From the NCBI RefSeq assembly GCF_023278565.1, contig NC_064679.1:2604001-2668000 (forward strand): a stretch of 64,000 nucleotides of DNA, given 5' to 3'. Both the position numbers and the translations under genes were made by a program. The stretch's first letter is position 1. Every line of letters begins with the position of its first letter. The stretch is from Colletotrichum lupini. Lineage: Eukaryota; Ascomycota; Sordariomycetes; Glomerellales; Glomerellaceae. Below are positions 22,113 to 33,006 of this stretch, piece after piece. The notes under the pieces are model-generated. The model worked only from the letters and a program-made list of their open reading frames with translations. It was not told the DNA's origin and did no database searches.

Positions 22113-24514
22113 GATGGCGTGTGGGAGGGAGAATACGATGGGCGGTTCGTTTCGTGGGTCAAGACTTGCGAGCAGATATGTAAGGGCAGAGCTAAGCAAG
22201 AGGCTGTGAGTGTGTGTTTTCTCCTGATCGAGTGCCTGAGTCTGGGTATCGTGTAGCAGAGTCGTAGTGGCGGGAGCTTCAGCGGCTCGGGTAGGTGGTA
22301 GATGGTGGTGGTGGCCTTGGATCGGCAGAGTCACTTGTCGCAGACTTTTTGGGCAGAGGAATGGTCGTTTGCCTATGGAAAATTACCCCGCCATGCAGGA
22401 ACGGGCGCGCGTCAAGGGTCGCGGTTGATCAGCAGCGCCTGTCTTTGCGCGCCACTTTAAGATCCAGACAAAAGAGTGTCCGTACCGACAGGTACCTTAT
22501 TACTAAGATATCAGAGAAGCTACACTTTGACTCTTTGGGCGAGGGTGATGTAACTCTGGTACTGGATGGGCTGAGCAACGTGACGCGGTGAAGGAAAATT
22601 GGATGCGACAAGGTTGCACTGTGATATCAGCGCCGGTGCCGGGGGTTGGATGTAGGATGGCAAGCGACGAGAAAGAAAAAAAAAAATTTGCTTCGCGGCG
22701 GCGATAGCTTGCGATAAGAGACAACAGGATGCCAGCTCGAATGAGATGGCCCCCCTCCCCTTCCCATGGACCAATTTGCTCTAACAGTGAGAACAATGAC
22801 GGGCGGCTTGCTGCGGAATTACGGGCCAATGCCGCTCGCACGTGTAGAGCGCGGGAGGGGCATATTCTCACCAGGCCCGTTACAGATGTTATACAGCGTA
22901 GCTCCCAGTTGGGATTAGCCTGTTTCGGCGGGGGTTTCCCACTTGTCTCCAGAGGTATTGGAGGGGTGGCTTCGCAGTCTTGTTCGGAATGCGAGTCCTC
23001 GCAGGAGGGATACGCCGAGGGAGTCACTGCTGTATGTTAAGGACACATTCAGATATCTACCGTATGAGAAGAATGGAGGTCGGGAATGTCGCCGAGAAGT
23101 ATGCGCGTGCCGTTGACATTCCGAACTTTGAACAGGGGGTTGTATTGCCCAGTCTCGAACAACTCGCGTGTCTTATCCAGGAAGAAAGGGACGCCTCGTG
23201 GAATGCCATTAACTTGACAATGCATTGGTAGGAGAGACAGAACTAGAAGAGTCTCAAAGGAGACAATCTCAGGTCAGCAAAGTTCCCGTTGGGAGTTTCA
23301 GCTCCCGTGCTTGACTACAACAATTGCGCGATGCCATCCTGCTTTTTATGTCCCGTACTTTGCTTACCTACACACAATAGAAGCTACCTCATCACTTTAC
23401 TACGTAGTTTGTGAGGCGAGGATAAGGTTCTTAACGCCATCGGGCTTGTGCTGGCCTTGGCCAAGAGGAAAGAAAAGGACTAGGGAAAAAATGGGAAGGA
23501 CGAAACAGAAGGAAGCCCGAGCTCCCTCGGGGAACGATCACCGCTGCTCTCGTCAAGGTGCGCATCCTGGCGACTGTGTAAATCCGAGCTTTTACTCCCT
23601 TCCAGAATCCACGGTACCGTGGGATGCCCGCTATCTTGTTGAACCGCAACTCACCGACCAAGAGGTGGCCGTAGCGGTACATGGAAGTGCTGTAATGTGG
23701 CCTGAAGAGTGTTTTGGTACGGCACGTACGGTGCCTTTTCTGCTAATGGGAGCGTGCCTGACTGACACAGGTCACAGATATGCTGCGAAAGGTGAAGGCG
23801 GTCAAGGGAGAGAAGTCGTGAGGATGGCGCAATCTGGAGAATTTTGGACCCTCCCCCTCGACAGGGCTGGTACATAGGGATGGAGGGGTCGACCGGTGAA
23901 TATACCTTCCCACCACAGTAATTTACTATGCTGGTGTGGGTACCTTCCCTGCCGTCCGGCCCTCGGCCAATGTCTCCCACGAATAGTGCCTCAAATCCGC
24001 TTGAGCTTATGGCAAGGTACGGTACGGAGCAAAAGGTACATCCAGATACAGAGGAGCAGCAAGCAGGAGCAAGAGGAGCAAGTGAGGAGCGAGAATTTCT
24101 TCCCAACCGGCCACCATCCCAAGTCCCAAGTCGGGTCCCAGAGTCCCCATCCCCAGGTCGCGCGCTCGTCTTGTGTTTCTTTTAAAACCCGAACGGCCAC
24201 ATCTTCCTCTTCCTCCTCTCGCACTCTTTCCTCCTTCTACATCCACAAGCCTCACCTTCCTCCGTGTCCCTTCTCCATCTCAAAAGGTATGCAATTGACT
24301 TTGCGTTGAGCTTCCCTCCCCCTCCACGCAGACCCAGAGAAAAGAGGACAAACCGCTGACCCATTGGATCCAGAAGTAGCTTTTACCCGTTGCTGTCTTC
24401 ATAGCCCCTCGGAACCCCGCGTCGGTATTTTTTCACCGCACCGAGCTTCTCAAAACTTTTTCTTCTCTTCTTCACATCTTTTCACATACACACTTCCCCA
24501 CACATCTATCCAAG
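22113..24514. other. Divergent promoter region of GPN3 and SAM synthetase
   Basis: 2.4 kb without a supported gene; a 188-codon frame near 23311 has no recognisable content. The 300 bp before the SAM synthetase ATG are strongly CT-rich, as in highly expressed fungal genes. A possible 45-nt 5'-UTR intron is suggested by GTATGC at 24287 and CACGCAG ending at 24331 (inference). Confidence 0.45.
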
Positions 24515-25847
24515 ATGTCTGCTACCAACGGTGTCAACGGCAACGGCATTGCCAGCCGCAAGCACTTCAACGAGGGCAACTTCCTCTTCACCGTAAGCAA
24601 ACCCTTTTGGTCGCTAATTGCCGACAGCCCCTCAGGCCGAACACCCATGCTAACTCCCGAGATAGTCCGAGTCTGTCGGTGAGGGTCACCCCGACAAGAT
24701 CGCCGATCAGGTCTCCGATGCCATCCTCGACGCCTGCCTGAGAGAGGACCCCCTCTCCAAGGTCGCTTGCGAGACCGCCACCAAGACCGGTATGATCATG
24801 GTCTTCGGTGAGATCACCACCAAGGCCAAGCTCGACTACCAGAAGGTTGTCCGTGACGCCGTCAAGGACATCGGCTACGATGACTCCGCCAAGGGCTTCG
24901 ACTACAAGACTCTTAACCTGCTCGTCGCCATCGAGCAGCAGTCACCCGATATCGCCCAGGGTCTCCACTACGAGAAGGCCCTCGAGCAGCTCGGTGCTGG
25001 TGACCAGGGTATCATGTTCGGATACGCCACCGACGAGACCCCTGAGCTCTTCCCCCTCACCCTCCTCTTCGCCCACAAGCTCAACGCTGCCATGTCTGCT
25101 GCCCGCCGTGACGGCACCCTCCCCTGGCTCCGCCCCGACACCAAGACCCAGGTCACCATCGAGTACAAGCACGACAACGGTGCCGTTGTTCCCCTGCGCG
25201 TCGACACCATTGTCGTCTCTGCCCAGCACGCTGAGGACATCACCACCGAGCAGCTCCGCAAGGAGATCAAGGAGAAGATCATCAAGAAGGTCATCCCTGA
25301 GAAGTACCTTGACGACAAGACCGTCTACCACGTAGGTTCTAACCCCATTGCGCTACTTTCTGGCTATCCGACTAACATCCACCAGATCCAACCCTCCGGC
25401 CTCTTCATCATCGGTGGTCCCCAGGGTGACGCCGGTCTGACCGGTCGCAAGATCATTGTCGACACCTACGGTGGCTGGGGTGCCCACGGTGGTGGTGCCT
25501 TCTCCGGCAAGGATTTCTCCAAGGTCGATCGTTCCGCTGCCTACGTCGGTCGCTGGATCGCCAAGTCCCTTGTCAACGCTGGCCTTGCCCGTCGTGCCCT
25601 TGTCCAGCTTTCCTACGCCATTGGTGTCGCTGAGCCCCTTTCCATCTACGTCGATACCTACGGCACCTCCGACAAGACCTCCGATGAGCTCGTCAAGATC
25701 ATCCGCGACAACTTTGACCTCCGCCCCGGTGTCATTGTCCGCGAGCTCAGCCTGGACCGCCCCATCTACCTCCAGACCGCCAAGAACGGTCACTTCGGTA
25801 CCAACCAGACCTTCACCTGGGAGCAGCCTAAGACTCTCAAGTTCTAA
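24515..25847 (+). CDS. SAM2: S-adenosylmethionine synthetase
   Basis: Makes S-adenosylmethionine from methionine and ATP in the cytosol. Exons are 24515-24592, 24666-25331 and 25386-25847, giving 401 aa. Family signatures are complete: [19 protein letters not shown] (ATP and Mg binding), [12 protein letters not shown] (the conserved hexapeptide region), [21 protein letters not shown] joined across the second intron, [22 protein letters not shown] (the glycine-rich nonapeptide), and a C-terminus [11 protein letters not shown]. The N-terminal 16 residues ([16 protein letters not shown]) are an unconserved extension. Codon usage is strongly biased to C-ending codons, unlike the weaker bias in accessory genes nearby, which fits high expression. 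This enzyme supplies methyl groups and links to the folate pathway of MTD1. Confidence 0.97.
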
Positions 25848-27075
25848 GTCAATTAGTACTGGACCGAGCAGGATTTCTTCAACAAGCTTCCTGCATTGCA
25901 ACGACCTAGACGTTTATAATAATTTTGATATTCATGCGGACAGGCACTCAAACATGGCGTACGGTTCTCAACGAATCCCGGTTTCCAGCCTTTTCGGGTA
26001 AAGGCAGCAACAACAACATCAAGACACGAGGGCGTGGTCTTTTTGGTAGGATCGTTTTTTCATTTTATGTCAAACGGTGTTAAAAACAATCGGAACAAGG
26101 GAGCGGTGGCGTCTTTCAACAAAGACACAAAGCGGGTTACACAGGAACAAATCCTGAAGCGATTTTTTCGTTTTCTTTTTTCCAAAGTCACAAAAAGAGC
26201 AATGCATTATGAGAAAGATACCCTTCGGATTGTTCGAAAGGGGAACAAAGCATCTTCAACGGCGTTAACGGGGAAACAAAAGAACTTCAACATCTTTTCT
26301 TTCCTGGTTTTCTAGCCGACCATCTCTTGCGCGGTTGAGGGTGGCAGAGGCGAATAGCCGGGGGAGACAGGCCTCAGAGGTTCCATCTTTGGGCATGGGG
26401 ATGATGTGGGCTTGGAGATAGCTCATGATTTGTAGATAGGTAGACCATTTGGCTACTGGCAATAGAGATGAGGATCTCACGAACTTGACTTTCTGAGACA
26501 TGCAACTGTGAACCAATGACGCGAGCCAGACACGACTACCCAGCACCCAGCAGCACCTTTATCAAGCTTCACCGCCTCAATTCCACAAAGTGTCTCGGGA
26601 CGTCCCCTTGCAGTTCTAGAAGGAAACCTAGGCTCAACACGGCCGGGCAAATCCTAGACATGTTTCTCAACAGCATGAAGCGGATCGCACGCCATACGTC
26701 GGTTGATAGACTGAACGCTACACTGCCCGCCCGCAACTGACTGTCTACATGCTCGGATAAGGAGGGGAAAATGACTTGTGGCCCAGAGACTCAAAGTCGG
26801 ACTTTCAGCATGCAGGACGGAAAGTCTAATTCGGAGTATACCTTTTTGACAAAGTTTCCGCCGGGTGGGAGGGCCGCGGAATTTGACGTGTCACAAAAAG
26901 AACGGGCAAAAGTTTCGCAGTGTCAATCGCTATGAGAGTCCTCCAAGTTCGTTATCGTCGCTGTCGCGAGATTTGCGAAAATCGAATCCTTGATATAACC
27001 CTTTCTCGCCGCTGCCGTCACACAATGTCCGCTGGTCCCAGTGGAGCTATCAACCGGAGCTGGCGAGATGCACAC
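25848..27075. other. Intergenic, 3' flank of SAM synthetase
   Basis: No protein gene seen. The first 450 bp are T- and A-rich and probably include the SAM synthetase 3' UTR. A candidate C/D snoRNA at 26393-26503 is listed separately. Confidence 0.45.
26393..26503 (+). ncRNA. Candidate box C/D snoRNA
   Basis: GCATG (26393-26397) can pair with CATGC (26499-26503), enclosing a C-box-like GGATGATG (26399-26406) and a D box CTGA (26493-26496) at the conventional ends. Internal CTGG (about 26455) and a C'-like GATGAGGA (about 26467) are present. The ten bases before the internal CTGG are complementary to TAGCCAAATG, a conserved segment of large-subunit rRNA that I recall near the helix 69-71 methylation sites. 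The C box is not canonical (RUGAUGA), and the predicted methylated base does not coincide with a site I can name, so this stays a candidate. Confidence 0.42.
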
Positions 27076-27174
27076 GGAAGGGTGGCCGAGTTGGTTATGG
27101 CGCCAGGTTAAGGTCAGCTAAACATCTGTTTCCTGGTGGGGCAATCCGCGCGAGTTCGAGTCTCGTCCCTTTTA
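27076..27174 (+). tRNA. tRNA-Leu (anticodon AAG), intron-containing
   Basis: The acceptor stem GGAAGGG (27076-27082) pairs with CCCTTTT (27167-27173, with G-U pairs), and the discriminator base A is at 27174. The D arm holds the A-box TGGCCGAGTTGG. The anticodon stem CCAGG (27103-27107) pairs with CCTGG (27132-27136). The loop reads TT-AAG-G, with anticodon AAG at 27110-27112. A 17-nt intron at 27114-27130 follows base 37, the standard eukaryotic position. The long variable arm is class II, as expected for Leu. The T arm is GCGAG-TTCGAGT-CTCGT, containing the B box. A TTTTT run just after (27176-27180) is the polymerase III terminator. Confidence 0.93.
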
Positions 27175-30100
27175 ATTTTTGTGGTCTTGGGGTGTGATAT
27201 TCGTATGAGGATGATTGGAATATCATACTTTTATGCCGTGCTGGTCTCGTATGTGTCTTGTACATACTGAGTATCGTCCAGTGAGTGATTGTTGGGGAGT
27301 TTGGCGTGTTTTGTATCTAGCTATGTCCTCTGAATTTTGATAACAGCGCCACTTTATCCCAATGACCAAGCGATCCATTTCCAAGTATAGATGACTATGT
27401 TTTGAAACTGTTGATGGCTTGTTGTATGAGTTGTCGTTTCTTGGGTACTTCCTCATTCCTTGGGAGGAGTACTTATCCTTTTCATGCACTTACATTTTCA
27501 ATGAGACAAATAAATGTTAGCCAACACCTCAGTTTCAAATGTGTGTGGCCCTCGTCAAGAACCAGCCGCCCGTTTGCGCGTAGGCGTGATATTCTACACA
27601 CAAGTACAAAGACTCAAAATCCTTTTTGTGTCACTTCCTCCAGTATCTTGATGCGTGTACGAGAAATCCTTATTGTAATATCATCTGTCTCCCTTTCCTC
27701 CGAACAAACGTATCGTATCAGCCAGCGCCCCCAGGATCTAAATAAAGACTTGAATAGACCTCCACCTCCGGAGACCGTCACACAAGACTCCGGGCCGCAA
27801 ACACGGGAACCACGGGAAATGTGGAAAGTCTTCCGGTCGATGGATACGTCCTCGGGCCCCGCTGCGGTCCGTGAAGTTCGGGAGCATTGTTCAGTATCAA
27901 GGTTGCGGCCCGGTGTCTCTTCCCGAAGTTGACGATTCTCCGGGAGGGTGTTTGCGTTGCGCAAGGTGCGGTGAGACTGAGAGAATGGGGGGTTTTTCAG
28001 CTCCACAAAGCGCAAAGAGACAAGTTTGGTATTGCTAATGCGGTCAAGTGATCAGCGTAAGCAACAAATTGCTTTAATTTTGGATATTGACATTCTCACC
28101 GTCGACTGAATGGTAGCTGCTGCCATCAGCTGACGCTCGAAATGCCCGTAAACCTGGAATTACCTCACACGAACATGTTACACAAAAGTCACGACAATAG
28201 GGCTGAAGCAGACCCCGACCTGGCTGGACGGAATCTTTCCCTCTTTACGCTTCCCGATCGGGACAGTCGTATCGACTAAATTCGCAGTGGGATGGTACTC
28301 CGTGTGTAACCCCAAAACCCAAAGCACTCGATCTTGTCTCCTTGTCGTTTCCTCCTACAATTGAGCAGGTGAGCTTGCTCCTGTGAGGTTCGTGACACAG
28401 ACACGTAGTAGCTTGCATTGCGATGAGATCTCCATCTAGAGGGAAGCGTGGGGAGTGGTTCGAGCCAATGGGGAAACGAGAGTGAGAGAGGGAGAGAAGG
28501 AGAAGAGAAAGAGCTGGTGGTGGGATAGGGGGAACGTAGGTTTTGGGCTTGACCTGGCAAGATTAGGTCAACCATCCCAGCGGTACCCAACCAGAGATGA
28601 GGGGAACCAGCTCCATCTCAACGATGATTTGTGTATGCGTTGTACGCTTTGAGCCAGACGTATGTCTACGGCCGAATCGCATTGGACAGATGGCCTGTTT
28701 GTAGCAGGCAACCTCGAAACACTTTCAGCTTTCAGAGTGGGTATGCTGAATGCCGCAAGCGGATCCGCGCCGGCATTTTGAGATTGCTGTTGTTGTTCAT
28801 GTCTCTTCGTGGGCTAATTGATGCCAATCCACTGGAGTAGTAACTGGAATATCTGTGGGTAGGCGGTTCAGCGGGAGAAAGAAAAGCAACAGCATACAAG
28901 CGGCACTCTACTCATGAACATGTGCGCTTGTCCGCGATTACAGGAGTAGGCTAGCCCCGCCAAGCAAACCAAGCTGGATCATGTTTGGCAACTTGCCATG
29001 GCTTTTTGGTGGGTTGGTCGGCACTATGCCGAGTAAGTCGAGCGGCATCAGAAATGTCCAGTTGGAACTACTTCGTGATCGCCACGTTACGTGCAGGCAT
29101 GTTGGCGTTTCATGGGTCGGCATCTGATGGCCATCTCGTCGTGGGGCTAGGGCTGTGGAGTGGTAACTTAATCACACCGAGCCAAGTGACGAGGCGTACA
29201 CCGGTCTACGGGAAGCCGGCCAAGATGGGATAATGGGGTTAGAATCGGCGATCGGATTTGGGAACATCAAACGTGGTACGTTACCTGAAGAGCCCGGTGG
29301 CTGGTGGAAAGTTGATGACCCGGTATCAGTGGGTTCATGATTGATCCGTCAGTCCTTTGAAATCATTCTAGAATATGCATTTAATATCACTGATGAACTT
29401 GAAGCCAGAGCATTCCACAGCATGTTAATTTGCGAGAAGCTCAACGAACACATAACCCTTCCCATTGACATGCAGATGCAGTCGGCATGCTACGTTGTGT
29501 CATCACAAGCCAACGTGTTCATGATGGAATGACGAAGATCATTATCTGGCGATATGGCAAACATTTTTCAAACACCGTTGAGGGATTTGATCTTCCTTAC
29601 GGCCGGGTGTAGAAGCGTTGGATGTTGGAATGGATGGCAGCCTAGGCCCCAGGGTACGATATGCCGCACCCAACCCTGCTTATTGAAGCGAGCGAACGAA
29701 AGACAACAGGGACCTGTGAGGCCGGTCTAATTCCGCGCTACCCTTGAAAGAGCATCCAGACTCGCCAAAGCTCACTATGTCTGCCATGGCATTGCTTTGC
29801 GGCTTGCTGCCAGCCTCCCGGAAGATGGGGGGATATTGTGCCGAGTGGCCTGCCTACCCGTCGAGGTAGCAGGTGATTGGCAATGTAAGTATCCTCGTCA
29901 GCCAAGATTCACCCAGAGGAATTTTATCCTTGAAAGATCCCGGCACCATGAAAGACAGCATGCCGAGAGGAATGTTGCAAGCCTCTGAAGCTCTTGTCCG
30001 GTATCAGCCGCAGCCGACCAACTTTGCCTTCTGGAAATATCGATGTACGCCGGAATAAGTCACAAGGCGCTCCAACAGCTCAGAACCATACCAGTTCCAA

Positions 30101-31520
30101 TGACGCCAACAATGGCCGGCGCCGGAGTTAGTGGCCTGGCAGGGGCTGTGTGATTTACCGGGGTGAGTGAAAGGGGATCTCTTCATCTTGCTCAAGAAAA
30201 TTCGGGAAGGGTAAAATGCATCAGGGGAAGGGGTGGGAAGGACCGAAGGAGTGGTTCGTGGCTGGGATATCCGAGACTCGATCCAACTCATTCGGTACGG
30301 GTTGCCGCTGGGGTACGACGGGCGGTGCGATCCCTCGGCCGGCGGGTGTGGTTGAGAAGCACAGGGGCCGAAGGCGTTGGACAATAGCAACGTTGCCCCG
30401 CACACATCCGAGAACAATGTCAATCGGGGGGCTCCACCGTGCCACCACAATGGAAAGAGGCGTTCGGCAAAGTGGGTCGATGCTCCGAGTGGTCCTCCCC
30501 CTCCGGCTTCCGCACCCCCCTACTCTACGCCCATCCAGCAATGCAGCTTTCCGGGGAGAACAATAAACTGGTAATGCCATTCAGCCGTGTGAAGTGTCAA
30601 ACTTTCCTTTAGTGTTGGCCGGCTTTTAGGTACGTAGGAGACAGGGGTGTGTTGCTCCCATTGGCAAATGTCGTAGAGAGGACCGGACATCTTCCGCCTT
30701 GCCCTGTTCAGGCATGGGGGCATGTCCCTCGCCATGTGGGCACTTGCTCTTTTGAGGATGTTATCTGGGTTAATTTATTCCTTCGATCGGCGTGTTTTTG
30801 GCGCAACAAGCATCGTCAGGATCCGCCACACCCTTGTTCTGGCTCCGAATGCTTCGGCCTCGTTTCGTTGTCGGTTACCACAAAGGTGTGGTCCGAGCCG
30901 GAGAAGCAGAGAGGAGGCCTGATTTAAACGGATATTTGCGGGAAGCCGGCCTAACTCATCCTACTCTGGGAGCTCAAACAAGCTCACCGTGGCTAGTAGT
31001 GGTTGGAATCTAGCTTCTGCGCTTACACCGTGTGTCTGTGAAAGAACGTCCTAGGTGGAGCTGGACAGCGAAAAGTGAGAGATGATGGATTGTTGATGAG
31101 TGATGGAACGGAGCCCATTGTGCTTACCTGGTGTTTTCTTCGGCCTACCCACTGAAATGGGGAGGCACTGCCCATTCGAACGTTCCGTTGTACCAACTGA
31201 ACAGGGAAAGCTGAGTTTCAATGTTACTTCTCACGTCTGGCGTCTTTCTGTCACATCTCCGCTAAAGAAACCTGGTCTTACCTTGAACGTGTTGTCATAT
31301 GCCTAGGGAAGTGGTTATATATCGACTACTACTGCTTCTCCTTCTCATCTCACATACGCTTTGCATCTTGTTCCACTCCACGTCTTCATTTTGAGAAAAA
31401 GTCGAAGGATAAAACGACTTCAGGCATCTCTATCAGCTTGCAAAAAACTTGGATGTTGAAGACACAGCTGCGTGCCTTACCTCATCACCACTTATTCTCT
31501 ACGCATCGCCATAACCGAAG
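27175..31520. other. 4.3-kb gene-free region
   Basis: Frames up to about 176 codons occur on both strands, without recognisable content or convincing splicing. No transposon ends, tandem repeats or further tRNAs were noticed. The last 200 bp are the likely promoter and leader of the gene at 31521. Confidence 0.4.
31316..31322 (+). promoter_or_regulatory. TATA-like element
   Basis: TATATAT-type stretch about 200 bp upstream of the ATG at 31521, followed by a CT-rich leader, a spacing consistent with a fungal core promoter. Confidence 0.4.
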
Positions 31521-32219
31521 ATGGCTTCATCCACCGAAAGCGCCCAGACCCAACACCTTGCTCTACTGTCAGGCCTCCATGCTCTGACGATACCCAAGGA
31601 TAATGATCCCTGGAGACAACCTCAGCCTCCAGCATACTCTCCGCAGGCACAACCGACGGTCTTTGGCAGCATCGCATCCCACTTTGTAAGACGAGATATC
31701 ACTCACGAGAGCCAATACAGTCAACGGATCTGTCATCTTCCCCAAGACTCGATGTTAGATGCCGACGAGGAAGGGGAAGAGGAAGAACCATCACCCATTT
31801 CTCTGCGTATCTCAACAAGAATCGACGTGGCCAGCGATAGCAACCTCATCGCCCTGCCCTGTTCGCCTGCGGCACAGGCAAATTCCATCGCAAAAGCGGT
31901 AGTCGATGCCATTTATGAGAGAGATTGGACAGCGGGGTGCCCCTTGATAGATGGAAATGGGCGGTCAAGACCATTGAAGCTGGAAGTTGATGCAGGTATC
32001 ACTGTGAGGGGATCGTCAAATGTCATCGGCACGGAAGCAGTCATCGCAGAGTTCCTTCGTCGTGGAACGTACACACAGAAGAACCCAACCAACCTACAAC
32101 CCCGGAGACAGTCTACCGATTCCACGGCGTCTCCTTCATCGCCAAATCGGAGGAGGCCGGCCTCAGAGCTAGATGCACCAGAGCACCCAGTATACAAGCG
32201 CGCTCGGAGTGAGGAGTGA
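31521..32219 (+). CDS. Uncharacterised conserved-looking protein with nuclear-type basic tail
   Basis: Single-exon frame of 232 aa; I recognise no named family. It begins MASSTESAQTQHLALLSGLHAL. A disordered Pro/Gln segment and an acidic patch (DADEEGEEEEPSP, about residues 75-88) follow. A folded-looking core is then seen: ISLRISTRIDVASDSNLIALP, IAKAVVDAIYERDWTAGCPLI and KLEVDAGITVRGSSNVIGTEAVIAEFLRR. The C-terminus is Ser/Pro-rich with basic clusters (NRRRPASEL, VYKRARSEE) that could be nuclear localisation signals. No signal peptide or membrane helix. The start has a CT-rich leader and a TATA-like element about 200 bp upstream, which supports expression. The function is unknown. Confidence 0.75.
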   Translation: MASSTESAQTQHLALLSGLHALTIPKDNDPWRQPQPPAYSPQAQPTVFGSIASHFVRRDITHESQYSQRICHLPQDSMLDADEEGEEEEPSPISLRISTRIDVASDSNLIALPCSPAAQANSIAKAVVDAIYERDWTAGCPLIDGNGRSRPLKLEVDAGITVRGSSNVIGTEAVIAEFLRRGTYTQKNPTNLQPRRQSTDSTASPSSPNRRRPASELDAPEHPVYKRARSEE

Positions 32220-33006
32220 GTCTAAGTCCGTCTGTGTCTGGGTTCTTCTCGAGCAATGCTTCTTTGAATTCGGCGGTTCAGCCTTAGTGGCATTGGTAGG
32301 ATTAAGGGAACGCAGAGGCATGTCAAGCTGAGCCCGTTGATCTTCAGGGGGACCTTAGTGGTGCTCGTCTGTCAGTGTCACTATGTGTCGCTGTTGGTGT
32401 AACGGCGGTGCAAAGCTATGAGGATCTCGCACAACCTATGTACCACTGGGATTGAGGAAAATAATAGTGCCGAGGAATGGGTGGGATTAGAGGGAGCCGT
32501 CTAGATCGATCTAGATGAGGTCGAAAGCTCGATCATGGTCAGCTCGCTGTATTCAAATTTCAGCAATTATACTGAATCGACTTTGTGTCATGAATCGTAA
32601 ACCCACATCTAATGTATTCTTTAGCAATGAACCAATGACTTCTCAATTCCTCTTTATGACAAGGCTGGAAATCAGTATAGCTTCTCCATTGAACTGTGAG
32701 ACCGGGGTCCCGAGTATAGAGGTTTGAGCAATCCGGCATGTGATAAAGGTCCAGGGTACGAAACAATTGACGTATATCCTCTTCTTTCCTCATCCCGGTA
32801 CATCTATCGCACTTCCTAGACGTTGGCCATATCCACACCACCTGTTTGCTCCGTTTAAGGGATGGTTCTTCCGACGGTCTGGTAACCAGGTCCTAGCGCG
32901 CCCGGGGAGCTAAGCCACGCTCCTTTTCTTACCCGTCATTTGCTCTACATCGTTACACACGCATTACGCATTGCCTGGTTTGGGAAATCTGGCCGCGGAC
33001 GGGGGT
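32220..33006. other. Intergenic
   Basis: 3' flanks of the gene ending at 32219 and of the minus-strand secreted-protein gene. Contains a 16-bp palindrome at 32500-32515; otherwise nothing supported. Confidence 0.4.
32500..32515. repeat. 16-bp perfect palindrome
   Basis: TCTAGATCGATCTAGA reads identically on both strands. It lies about 280 bp after the stop of the 31521 gene. It could be a protein-binding site, a short hairpin in RNA, or chance. Confidence 0.6.

Noticed and set aside
20970..22256. 428-codon plus-strand frame opposite GPN3
   Set aside because: Antisense shadow of GPN3 with repetitive acidic/valine composition caused by GC-rich codon bias.
23311..23877. 188-codon frame upstream of SAM synthetase
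   Set aside because: No recognisable motifs, poor start context and no splice partners.
27402..27932. 176-codon plus-strand frame
   Set aside because: Composition is not coding-like and there is no recognisable homologue or promoter pattern.
30004..30580. Several overlapping frames of 116-148 codons on both strands
   Set aside because: Mutually overlapping, none with a recognisable domain.
31091..31205. C/D snoRNA-like TGATGA...CTGA pair
   Set aside because: No terminal stem and no guide match noticed.
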